Assembly: GCA_963277665.1 (NCBI GenBank)
Contig: OY728143.1
Span: forward strand, 533,482,394-533,546,393
Length of the DNA stretch: 64,000 nt
From: Viscum album
Taxonomy: Eukaryota; Streptophyta; Magnoliopsida; Santalales; Viscaceae
Direction: 5' to 3'
Shown here piece by piece: positions 51,849 to 62,959 of the stretch (position 1 is its first letter; every line of letters starts with the position of its first letter). The notes under the pieces are model-generated. The model searched no databases. It was not told the origin of the DNA and worked only from the letters and a program-made list of their open reading frames with translations. The position numbers and the translations under genes are program-made.

Positions 51849-54330
51849 TGTAATGACCTGAACTCAAACTGCCTCCCAAACAGAGCTCAATGGGTTGGGT
51901 GTTACTAACTTAGACACACCTCCCAAAACACCAAAGGATGCAAACTAGAAACGAGAGTCTTACAGGTATATGGGGAGGATATACCCTCTTGGGGGATAAT
52001 AATGGTACTAGTCGAAGAAAAATATAAAATTAAATGACTCTACAGACTCGAAGAAGACCTGTATAGTAGAATCACAATCATTAAGAATAAACAATATAAG
52101 AGATACATAAAAAAGTGTTGTATAAAGTAAACACGATAGCATACTGACCATTTGGAAGAACTACTAGAATAGAGAAGTCATTCATCCATCTATATTCAAT
52201 ATATAAATGGGTTAAAATTTCTAACAAACAGTAGCTACAAGAAACTAGCTAAGCATGATAATACAAGAAAGAAATTAAAACAACTAAAATCTAGCTAGGT
52301 ATGACCTCAATGTACCTACCATCTCCAGGAGACAGCTAAAACTGTCCAGCTACAGAAGCTTGTCTATTTCCTCCACATAAATCCAAAATGTATGCACGCA
52401 TCCTAAAGGTCCCTTTTAGGTTGTGAGAGAAATCCCAGTTGGATACCACGCAACGGTGTGTACCTAATATACTTGTTTAATAAGGAATACAATAATAAGG
52501 AAAAAATTAAAAATTATGACGCAATGACAAGCACAAACTCCACTAGTTCTCAACAACCACCACATAGTGTCTCCTACTTTGTCCAATCCAGAATCTCTAT
52601 CACATATCCCAGCACCATGTGCCTTCTGACACATCGTGTCTCAATTAATGACATCCCAAAAGCATGCCAAATAAATTATAACTCGAAAGAACAACGATGC
52701 ATGTCCTAAAATAAGTAACTAGTGGGACAACAATGTATTCCGTCAAATAAAGTAACTAGAGGGACAGAGATGCCTTCCGTAAAATTAGTAATTGGAGGGA
52801 CATCGATGTATACCCTCAAATCATGGTGACGATCTACCCCCAAACTAATAGACATAATGTAATTCCTAGAAGGCCCCACACCTTCCACATGGCTTACCAC
52901 GACACTCAACCCAAACCAATAGTACTTAATCCTCAACTAACAAGGGCCTCTACCCACACGAGTGGTCAAAACCACCTCATCACTGGGTCTCTCTATGTCC
53001 TCACTACTCAATGTTTCCTGGTGAACAGTAATCATCATAACAGTTCCCAAGACACAATTTCTCTGACACCTCATGTTCCTCGAACCATGTTTCTCATGTT
53101 TGATGGCCTTACCATCCATGTTACATGGGATATGCCCATCCCGGTAGTCACACTACCTCATGCTAATGTCCTTGATGCCCAATCCCATGGTTAGAACCAC
53201 TAAATATAACTTGGTTAAAGCCCAACCTATGATCATCATCACTCAAAAATATTGGCACCAAGCCCATCTCAACCTGAAGGTTCCAACATATGCAATATCA
53301 CACATCACATATTATTATAATATCAATAAATACTTAAATTATACAATGAATGTGAATAGTTGAATTGCACTAGGTAGGATTTGTCCCATACTAGTATTGA
53401 GGTATTGAAAGCCTCAAATGAGTTGTATCAAGTATTAATAAACCAAACTCTATAGTTTAAAACAATACATTTCAATTATTACCATTTTGGCACCCCGTCC
53501 AAAATTCCCCATCGAGCAACGACCCATCACCCGACCCCACTCAAGTAAAGAATTTAAAGGGCTTACACAAAGGCATACCATAGGTCTAAAAATAAATTTA
53601 ACATATTAAAAATGTATTAAATGGTATTTCCTAAAATTCACAAATATACGCCAATGGTCACACCACACAAAAGTCTGAAAAAATATGATAGAAGGTATGC
53701 ACCACCTAACTCAATCTAGTATGATGATACTCCTCTGATAACAACCTACAATTAGGTCTAAAACATAGTAAATTTAAAAAATTAATAAAAATTTACCATG
53801 CAAATATAACTCGGTTTAGAAAAGAAATAATGAATAATGGATCTAGAGAAATCAATGCTTTACGGATTGAGTTCAAAAAACATTGTATATAAGATGATCT
53901 AGGATAAAAAATGATCTCTAGCCAGCTCTACTTGCTCATACTTGTTGAGGGTTTGGGTTTCTGCCTCAAAATGAGGCTACTTCACATTTTAGAAAAACAA
54001 GTTCTGTTTATAGAACTACACATCTTGTACTTCTTACCCATCCAACATCCCCAACACACCATGTATATGCCCATACACAGCCCCTCTACATTGTGTGTAC
54101 AAATATTACACAACATGTAATTTCTTAGATACTTCTACCAAGCCAATTGTCCTACACACAATGTATGGCATTCACACATGGTCAATATTACACAACATGT
54201 ACTGAATGTACACATCGTGTAATCTTGATTTTTACAGGAACTACCATGTTTCTCCAATTTTCTCAGAAACTAGTCATAAATACAAACAAGGATATGATTT
54301 TGACCAGTTCTAAAAACTCAAGTTCCTACA
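51849..54330 (-). repeat. 5' LTR (element orientation) of the minus-strand retrotransposon
   Basis: About 2.48 kb, the partner of 46343-48948. It contains a tandem of three to four units of about 38 bp at 52705-52830, each with GTAA(C/T)T..(G/A)GAGGGACA. Plus-strand frames of 60-123 codons within it (for example 52823-53194) have no family match and lie antisense to the element, so I do not call them genes. Confidence 0.8.
52705..52830. repeat. Short tandem repeat in the 5' LTR
   Basis: Three clear units of about 38 bp, with consensus AAGTAACTAGAGGGACA followed by GATGTATTCC. A degenerate counterpart is in the other LTR near 47215-47330, so the array predates insertion. Confidence 0.6.
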
Positions 54331-54796
54331 TTATGGATAAACATAGTTTTCATATTTAGATTTTACTACTTCCTTATTTATTAAAACATTGAGTTTTATT
54401 TGGGGGTTTGTTCAAAGGGTGGATATATAGACCCTATATTTTCATGCAAATCTATTAAATAATTTTGATAGATAAACAATAAAATATAATATCAAAACCA
54501 GGATCCAAAGGTTTGGTGAATTTGTAGAATTAGAACCAAAATTAAAATTTATATCACAAATCAAAAATGAATTTAATTCATTCTACTATATCATCATAGT
54601 TTCCCTCAATTTCTTCTTAGTATATATAATCATGTGTTTATATACACCAATTAAATGGGAGATATAATATACTATTAATAAGATAGATAAAAACATAAGT
54701 CTCTTTTACATTGGATGAGTATAATAACCATCATAACAACATAATCACTGAATCATCATCATAGACATGAGAGATAATATTGGATAAAGAATGGTA
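54331..54796. other. AT-rich spacer between two LTR elements
   Basis: Nothing recognised. Confidence 0.4.
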
Positions 54797-56807
54797 TGTG
54801 TTGAAATAACCCAGATATTATTTCTAGTTATGGATATCTTTTTCATGTTCCTTTTTAGTAAGAATGGAAGAATGAAAATTTTAGTACTTCACATCATGTA
54901 CTTACTTGTACACAATGTGAACTTTGGCACTGAGTACATGCCTTGTTTTTCCATGTCACAGCTCCATACAAGACTGTGTGACGACGTGGAAGAGACAATT
55001 AAAAAAAAGACCTATAAAATGAATATAAACATTTTTTATCATTAATGAACCCATAATGAATTTTTTTATTACATATATCAGACATGGGTCGAGTATAATT
55101 GAAATAAACTATTCATTTTGGCTTCGTCTAATCCAAGAGTGGCCAAAGATCGATGATTCTTCACTGAGCCCTAGATCAACCAACAATTCCCAAAATCTAA
55201 CACCATTGATTGCATTCAATTTTCCATTGTGGGATCTTCCTTATTCTATATCCTAATTTCGTGATTCATCTGGTCTCATGAGATATCCTTTGTTGAATGA
55301 TTCTTAGAGTTTTTTTATATCTACGCCATTGTATGCCAATTCAGATGTTGAGGATGAACTATATCAATCGTACAATGTCAAAATATATGGTTTTTGCATT
55401 TATGTAGAATGTAATTGATTTATATATAGAAAATGTTTCCAATAGCCATGTTTTTAGTATATAATGTTTAGGTAATTTAACCTTGTTAATGCCTACTATG
55501 ACTTGTTTTTATGTATACGGTTTTTATAATTTAAATAGTTTTATTTACTTTTCAATGAATGTGTTTTCTCTTTCTTGATCTAATATTGTTCGTAGGGTTT
55601 TGAATTTCTTGTTACACTGGTCTATTTTCTATGCCTAGTGATGTTAGGATGTAGTAATATTATATAACAGACATTTTTTATGCTTTTCAGCCATTTTTCG
55701 AAGATGTATTTCTGATTTTCATGGGTTGATGAATATCATTTCTGCACGATTACTTTATATTGTTTTGTGGGATCCTTGTGTAGTGAGACCATAGAGGGAA
55801 TTAAAGTTGAGAGCTACCCTAGAGTGCCAGTTTAAATTTTAACATAGTGAGACCATTGGGGGGATTGATGTTGAGTGCTCCATTTGAGTTTCTATAGATA
55901 TCAATATTCTACCATAGGGGGAATTGACATTGAGTGCTTCCATAGAGAGTCTATATTATATAATTAAAATACTAGAGGGGGAATGGACAATGACTATTCC
56001 TCAGACAGTCTATGAATGCATGAGACTAAAGGGGTTAGACTGTGTGAGCTATACTAGGGGGTGGTTATATCATTATTGTCAAATGATAAGTTAACCTAGA
56101 GGTTCTAAGATGTGATAACATTACAAGAGGGTTACTTGGGAATGATCAGATGAATAATTAATAAATGGAATGGAATGTAGTAGAAAAAATTGGACTATTT
56201 ACTTTTGATTACTTCATACTTATTTACTTTTTTTTGAAAATTTTCTTTTTATATATATTCACTGACAGTTATGAATATATATTTGGATGGTTTCAAACTA
56301 GGATTTTTCTCACACCTTATTTGGGTAAGGATTTTGGGACCATTTAGATTATATTTCGGAAGGTATAGATAAAGTAAATCACCCTTTTACTTCAGGTACA
56401 AGATTTTTGTTAAGGTGGGGAGCATGTGACCAATTTGGGGCTTCAGATGCTGCTGGAGTTTACTTTTTTTTCTTTTTAAATTGGTTTAGTATTATATTCT
56501 CACATTGTAACTATTTTGGAAAAATTCTAGATGCTGGTGAAATCCATCAGTTATATATGTGCTCCAGTTGTTTATTTACATTACTATTCTGTTTTATAAT
56601 TACTGTTTTGTATTACTGCTTCCACTAATTTATATAATTTTTATTCAACCACATTAATCATACAATGAGGGAATATTTTCCTTGCTATCTCACCCAAGAC
56701 CCTCGCTTCTTGTCGGCAGCCTCTGGTGTTCATGGAAATGCGTATGAGGCCAAGCGACAAACCGAGTTTGGGGCACCCTTGGTCAGCACCCGAAATTGGG
56801 ACATTAC
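54797..56807 (+). repeat. Plus-strand LTR remnant related to the 46-54 kb family
   Basis: The last 150 bp (56660-56807, GAGGGAATATTTTCC, GACCCTCGCTTCTTG, CCTCTGGTGTTCATGG, GGGACATTACA) match the reverse complement of 51849-52000, including the terminal CATTACA. It is followed by TTTTATCATAGGGG, a plausible decayed TGGTATCAGAG primer-binding site, so the element ran left to right. The start is uncertain; TGTGTTGAAATAACCC near 54797 is a candidate. Frames inside are short and unconserved. Confidence 0.5.
55783..56090 (+). repeat. Degenerate tandem repeat inside the plus-strand LTR remnant
   Basis: About five units of 55-68 bp, each built on AGTGAGACCATAGGGGGAAT followed by TTGA(T/C)(G/A)TTGAGTGCT. 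They begin near 55783, 55846, 55911, 55970 and 56025. Units diverge strongly. Confidence 0.6.
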
Positions 56808-57377
56808 AAAATTTTATCATAGGGGACCTTTTTAATCTTGAAAAACTATTTGGAGCTCATATTCAATGATATGGAATAATAGGAAGTTGGTAATAAGTCA
56901 TGCTTGAGAGTAGCTAACCAATTTGTAGGTAAATGCAAATATACCTTGAATATTGTAATTTTTTTGTTTTGAAATTATTACAATTGAGTTGATTATACCA
57001 TTAGGGGTTAGCATGTTTTGTTATATTATTTTTTAAAATATTGAGCTTGTATTACTCTTGCATCCGAAAGAGATGAGGGTATTCCATCTCATGGATCACA
57101 TAGGATCTTCCTAGAGAACATATGTCCTATAATCTTTTCAGGCAATTTCGGGTGCATTACCAATTCCGAGGTGTTTTGCTAGAATTTGTGATAGTTATGA
57201 ATGTTGTAGTGATATATTCCGTGATATAATACATTATATTAGATTGGGTATTGCATATTTGAATCACACTTTTGGATGAGCACCCAACTTTGGTCCTTGA
57301 GGTGTTAAGGGCCCTCATGGAATATAATTGGGTGGATCATGTGATGGATTGCACTATAATAATATTTCATAAATGAA
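56808..57377 (+). other. Interior remnant after the plus-strand LTR
   Basis: It begins with a decayed primer-binding-like site. The rest has no readable gag. Nothing marks a polypurine tract before 57378. Confidence 0.3.
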
Positions 57378-58030
57378 TAAGATGTCACGATTTGAATAAC
57401 ATGGAATATAAGCCCCAAACAATTTTAATTTTGATCATTAATGCAGTTTCAGAGTTTTTTTGGGTTTCCAGAGTAGTTTATAAGGATTAATGTCCGAAAT
57501 ACCCCAAAATAGATGGTGTGTAGTGATGAATACACGTCATGTATCCGTATGTTTAGGAGGGAACTACTTTTCTTATGTACACTTCATAAACTGTATGTAA
57601 ACGTCATGTAGTCTTAAATGGTGTGACTAGTTGTGCGGGAAGAGACACGAGGTTGGGAAATCATTGGGGACACACGATGTTAAATTGGAGTACACACCAT
57701 GTTATAAGAGTTTTCTATCTAGTCATGTGACCAACCAAATAGATGGACAAAGCTCATGTTGTACACACCATTTTCTATTCTTACATGTTTTGTAGAGTCA
57801 ACAATCTCACTAACCAATTGACTAAGGTAACATATGGTTATAAACTAAGGGATACATGCCTTTTCAAGGGACCAAACACCATGTAGTGTTACCCAGGTGG
57901 TAGTCATGTGTCTAACACTGAAAGATTACATAGTACCTTATTTTTTCAAAGTAATTCAGTAACTTGCACAACACACAACACCGAGTTCAAGTGCACCACG
58001 ACATACCAAATCAGCCATTCACAAGAGGTT
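57378..58030 (+). repeat. Second LTR-like fragment of the same family (5' portion)
   Basis: AATTTTGATCATTAATGCAG, TTTCAGAG, GGGAACTACTTTTC and the phrases TACACGTCATGTA and GTAAACGTCATGTAG match the first 300 bp (element orientation) of the 46-54 kb LTRs. It could be the 3' LTR of the remnant at 54797, cut short. Alternatively it could be the start of LTR-B, since R2 would place the LTR-B start near here. Confidence 0.4.
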
Positions 58031-58740
58031 ATGAATAGTATTAACTAAATTTTAAACATTATATAATATTTTTAATTTTATAATCTATATTATGTGTTTC
58101 TTAGACATAATGAAAATACGAATTCATTTTTTTCAGATAAAAGAAGTATTTTTTTAAAAAAAATGCTATTTTACAGCCATTTAATGGAGAACCCTTTTAT
58201 AAATCCAATATTTGAAACATTAAAATATTAAATTTGACATAATAAACATCTAATTTAGAACCTAAAAATAAGAATTTAGTTTTAATTTTTTTTTGTGTTT
58301 TTCTGATAAATTTAATATTTGGGTGGATAGTGAAAAAGACTATATTTTAACTTAAAACTATTTTTTTATCAAAATAATTTGTATTGTTAAATTATAAATT
58401 TTAATGGTTTGGAAGGATAAATTGATTTTATTTTTACATTTTAGTCCAATTTTATTCATTGGAAAAAAGTTCACTTTGAAATTGAACAAAAACAAGTATC
58501 AATCTTCTGTTAGTTATTATTTCATAAAAACTTTTTTTTTGGTTTTGACAATGAAAATTAATTTTAAAATTATAAATGAGACTTCATTGTTTTGAATTTT
58601 ATATAATATAATTAATTTCTGAATTCATAATATCAAATTTATCTTAGGGTGAAATTTTGGCAATTTTTGAAAAACCTTCAATTTTTGTGGAATTGTGAAA
58701 AAAACTGAGTTATTGGTTAAAACCGACATTTTATTTAAAC
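58031..58740. other. AT-rich stretch before the supported start of LTR-B
   Basis: No gene. It may be the 5' part of LTR-B that has no counterpart in the window because LTR-A runs off the left edge. A 63-codon frame at 58404 is low-complexity. Confidence 0.35.
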
Positions 58741-59623
58741 AATTATTTATTTTATTTAAAAATATTTTAGTTAAAAATAGATACATAATACATATATATG
58801 TTCAATCAAATTAATTTTAGTCATTTTATAATATGATTAGATATACAAAAATTTTATTGATCTTTTTACCGTCTTTTACCCACCTCCTAAGAGCAATTAC
58901 AAATTTGCATAAAACATAATTTTACCACTTTTGTGAGTTGAATTTAAAAAATATGAGATACATTGTTGACCTCATAGTGTAAAATATGGTTCAATTGGAT
59001 GAAAATAATTTTTGGTGAATAGTAACATTTGACTTTTATTTACCGTGGTAAAAGATAAATATAGAAATTGATGGTAAAAAGAATATTATAAAAATAAAAA
59101 ATATCTTTAAAATTATTCTTATCATATTTTATGAGTCATTTCCAACCATGGTCATCCTTGAGTCGATGTTGGGACCACATGGAGCCACTTATGAATGATA
59201 ATGACACTTTATTTTTTAATAACATAAAGTAAATTTAAAAATGACGAAAACAAATATCTTTTAGTAAATATATTTTTACATGGGGTTATATAAGTCATAT
59301 TTTCTAATATAAATATAATTTTGAAGGATACAAATATTTACTAAATTATAGTATTTTTTATAAATTTTAGACATAATATAAATTATATTATTTATGACAA
59401 AATAATGATGTAGTATTTACCGCATTAATAATTGATTTAAATAAATAAGATTATTAATATTAAAACCATATACAAAACCTGTCCAATTCTTATTGGATGA
59501 TTTTCTTTCAACCATGTGTCATAGTTTCTTAGAATCTAATTAGTTTTGGACCTTCAGAAACCGAATATCACTATATAATAAAATAATATTTTCACACGTT
59601 TCTAAATATCCCCTCTTCCCCCT

Positions 59624-59630
59624 TATAAAA
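59624..59630 (+). promoter_or_regulatory. LTR-B TATA box
   Basis: TATAAAA comes after CCCCTCTTCCCCCT and aligns with TATAAAT in LTR-A (11251). Probable retrotransposon promoter. Confidence 0.55.
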
Positions 59631-59989
59631 TGACACCACTTTTAACCCATTAGACACACCTCTCAAGCCTCTTATCTCATACAAAACATGCCCAAATAAG
59701 CTATCAATATCCTTATATTACACATATAATCCTTACCTTATTCATAAGTAACTTAAATAATCATTTTTATTTCAAACTATAGCAAGTTACCCAAATTTAA
59801 CGTAACAGTTTCTCTTAAATTATTTTGTTTTATTTTGTTTTATATTAATTCTCCAAACCCACTATACTATTTTTATTCCTTACTTTTATGAAAAAACCAA
59901 TATCCTAAATATAATAGGATATTTCTATCAGAATTATTAAAACTATAGATACACACACATCTATTTAATGTGTGTGGAACATATTGTTT

Positions 59990-60420
59990 ATGTGGTTGGA
60001 AAACTAACACCTCACGATAGGATGAATGTTCGATTATCTCCATCTGCCTCTCATGGTTGTCATTAAGATAGAACTGTATTCATATATGATATATATATTA
60101 TGTATATTATTTCTTCGTGCTTTTGTATTTTACATTTATATAATATCTTTATGGTTTCCATTATAGGTATAACGTGAATATTTCATTTGAGAAGTGCAGA
60201 CTACCGCCCCCTCAAAGTGATATGACTCATTAATGACTTACATGGGATGTATAAAGTACAGTTTTAATTATATTATATATGATATTATACTGGAATTATA
60301 ATATACATATGTATCATTAAGTTTTAATTCCATTAAAATACAAAAATAAATGAAAGTGGCATTCATACGTATGTACGACTTACCGTCTCCATTAATGGTG
60401 CATTTAATTTCAATCTCCAA
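59990..60420 (+). repeat. Three-box module of LTR-B
   Basis: Boxes lie at about 59995, 60180 (GACTACCGCCCCCTCAAAG) and 60358 (CATACGTATGTACGACTTACC), spacing about 175-185 bp. The third matches the third box of LTR-A (CATGCATACGTATGGCCTACC). Confidence 0.65.
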
Positions 60421-61243
60421 ATGTTATGTACTATTATAAATATATATATATAATGGAAATATATGATATATATGAAATATAAATGAGTAATATCATCTTA
60501 TAGATAATGTATTTTTGACCACATGGACAATTTATAATTATAACATGTTCATTTTTTACTAATGTTTAGTACATCAACAAAATGTCTGATATGAACTCAC
60601 ATAATTAACTAATTGTTATAGAAAGGTAATAATTTATATAAAAGGAATAATAAACATGAAAATGTTCTTATGTACATAGAAATTAACTTATTTTTATTTT
60701 TTAGGAAGAAAAAGGAACATATGAGTGAGTCAAGTCGGACACATGGTAAGTGGTTTCTTATCTCACTTTAAATTCTGTGAGATTTCCTTTGTTCAACACA
60801 TTTTTATTTTAGTTGGTGTATTGTGTACTTACATTTGATATATATGGTGATTAATTTTTTGAAATGATAATTCATTTAAAAATATTCAATGTGGTATGGG
60901 ACACTTTTATTAAAAAAATCCCTTTTAATTGACTACCTTTATAAATTGTGAGATTTATAAACAGTTTCATGAAAAGGGGTATTTCTCTCAAATAATTTAT
61001 CTGATCATTTTCATCTATGGCAGCATCCATTACTTGATTTTAAACTTGTTTGAAGTTAATTTATTGTGATACAAATCTTCCATATTGTATTGAATGTTTC
61101 ATGATATGATTGAATGTGGATGTGTTAATTTTATACCATTCATGGTTTATGGATAAAGTATTGACATTTCATATGATAGTTTTAATATGAATGTTTATGT
61201 TGTATTTCAACCATTTATAATGATGAATGTATTAGACTAGTAT

Positions 61244-61415
61244 GTTCTGGGTTGGGGACCAGTATAAGTAAGCCCTCTAGGTTGTGTTCTGGTTACATAA
61301 GACCCTCCAGGTTGGTGTCTGGTAATAGAGGCTCTCTAGGTTGGAGATCGGTTTCAGAGGCTCTCCCGGATAGAGTCAGGTTAAAGAGGGTCTCCAGGTT
61401 TGGGTCTAGTTATAG
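61244..61415 (+). repeat. Minisatellite of about 30-bp units in LTR-B
   Basis: Five to six units of 29-34 bp with a core like GTCTGGTTA..AGAGG followed by CTCTCTAGGTTG. LTR-A has only loosely related, non-tandem sequence at the same place (13060-13160), so the array grew in this copy. Confidence 0.7.
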
Positions 61416-61943
61416 TTATCCATAGGTGCTTGCATGAATTCCTGACACAAAAATTAAATTATGGTATTATACATCCCCACATTATAAAATTAGTTATTTC
61501 ATGTGATTAATAGACTAGTATAATATCCATGTGCATTTTTATATGGTAATTCTTGATTTATTTTTTCCATATTCTGTTCATGATTAGGTATAAAAGGATG
61601 ATGTTTTATTACAAATCTTACCTTAAAAGTTTAAATCATCCTCTTAATTATATACCTTTACTGGCCATCTGAGATCACCCCTTTCTTATGTTATATTTTC
61701 CATGGATATGAAGAATTTAGTTATGAGTGACATACATGCATAGTCTAGTAGGATTGGATGTTTCTAATGGAATAAATTACTATAGTTTTTCTTTTCATGT
61801 TGAAATGTTGAACTTCATGTATGTAATCTATTTTCCAAGACTGGTAAACTGATCGGTCCTTCAAAAATTGATTCATTGTAATCCTGCCAAAGTTATGTAA
61901 TAATGTCACCAACTCTGGGTAACTGTGGTAGGAGAGTTGTAGT

Positions 61944-61955
61944 TGGTATGAGAAA
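61944..61955 (+). promoter_or_regulatory. Decayed primer-binding site after LTR-B
   Basis: TGGTATGAGAAA matches nine of the twelve bases of the initiator-Met site TGGTATCAGAGC. It sits at the end of the LTR and upstream of gag, as expected. Confidence 0.6.
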
Positions 61956-62108
61956 TTTTTAGTAAAAACCACAAAATCTAGATTTTGGTAAAATTTAATT
62001 AATGCAATTAGCCTAAGATAGACATTGACAATTAGTATAGAAAAACATCCTAGAATTTTGGGACTATAATGAATTTTTGTGTTTTCAATTTAATACATCC
62101 CTATCTAG

Positions 62109-62959
62109 ATACGACCAGGTAGAGGAGTCTCTCACACAGATGTACCTAGGGGTAATCCACGAAAACACCTCTTTGAACTAGACACGAATGAGAACTAGTG
62201 CATGACAATGGGCCTTGCTGCACTCATGGTTACAACACTCTTGGGGAATATTCCTATGATAATTCTCATTCTATTTACCAATAATTATGAAGGATAATCT
62301 ATTATATACCTCCTCCAAAAAAAATATTTTTATGATTATATATTATATCCATAAACTATTCAATTTACATTAGATATTTACATGTTTGGAATTATTCATT
62401 GCAATTCATAAACTGACCTAGTTTATTCCATTGTACAGAAATGGCACTCAGTAGATGGAATGTGCACTCCATAAATACATATGATCCAAAGAGCAAGAAG
62501 TATCATATCATTCAAATTATTAATCCAACATTTGGTAGGGAAATAGTCTCCCATGTATTCTCAACATATGCATAAATATTATCTTGTGTTAATAAGATAA
62601 GTAATGAATTCCTTGAGTCCTATGGTTTTGAAGTGAAGCAAGATATAAAAATGATGGAAGAGAGAAATATGGATAAAGGGAATAGGGAAAAGAAATATTT
62701 TCACCTATGTGACAACCGTGGAAATAATTACCCTGGTAAAATACTGAAGGGAATGGGAGTTTGTTATAAGTGTGAAGAAAAAGGACACCAAGTAAGTGAT
62801 AGAAAGGGTATGAAAAAAGTTTCAAATGTACATTGCTTCATCTGCAAGGAGTTGGGAAACTATGTGAATCAATGTCCAAATCATCAGAGTATAACCCAAA
62901 TACTAATATTGGATAATAAAAAAGTAATGATACTACATAAGATGAAGAGGAATGATTAG
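62109..62959 (+). pseudogene. Gypsy-type gag remnant with two damaged zinc knuckles
   Basis: Gag would form the retrotransposon particle and bind its RNA. The N-terminal piece (from about 62109) reads IRPGRGVSHTDVPRGNPRK and FELDTNEN before a stop. A frame change leads to a second piece from 62441 (MALSRWNVHSINTYDPKS) with a stop at 62573, continuing to 62959 in the same frame through FLESYGFEVKQD. It carries two CCHC-type knuckles: CYKCEEKGHQVSDR, where the last cysteine is arginine, and CFICKELGNYVNQC, where the histidine is asparagine. The normal pattern is C-x2-C-x4-H-x4-C, so both are missing a ligand. It lies about 170 bp after the primer-binding site of LTR-B. Confidence 0.65.

Larger units (their letters stand above)
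46343..54330 (-). mobile_element. Minus-strand gypsy-type LTR retrotransposon lacking pol
   Basis: Two direct repeats (46343-48948 and 51849-54330) begin TG(C/T)AATGACC and end TTCTTACA or TTCCTACA. On the minus strand the upstream LTR (54330-51849) is followed by TGGTATCAGAG, the initiator-Met tRNA primer-binding site, and the interior ends in AATGTGGGGAGAT, a polypurine tract, directly before the other LTR. The interior is only 2.9 kb, too short for gag and pol, and I see gag-like sequence but no protease, reverse transcriptase or integrase motif. Flanking pentamers (46338-46342 ATCAT, 54331-54335 TTATG) do not match, so the target duplication has decayed or the ends have recombined. Confidence 0.8.
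58741..61941 (+). repeat. LTR-B, 5' LTR of a gypsy-type retrotransposon
   Basis: This aligns with LTR-A (1-308 plus 10315-about 13610) without the CACTA element. At 59041-59090 the sequence reads straight across the insertion point with a single TAA. It is followed by a decayed primer-binding site at 61944 and a gag remnant, so it is a 5' LTR with the element continuing off the right edge. It contains a TATA box, the box module and a minisatellite. Position 58741 is only where the comparison with LTR-A begins; the real start is to the left. Confidence 0.75.

Noticed and set aside
52823..53194. 123-codon plus-strand frame
   Set aside because: It is inside the 5' LTR, antisense to the element, is not kept open in the other LTR, and shows no domain.
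46338..54335. Target-site duplication of the minus-strand element
   Set aside because: The flanking pentamers ATCAT and TTATG do not match and no shift gives a convincing pair.
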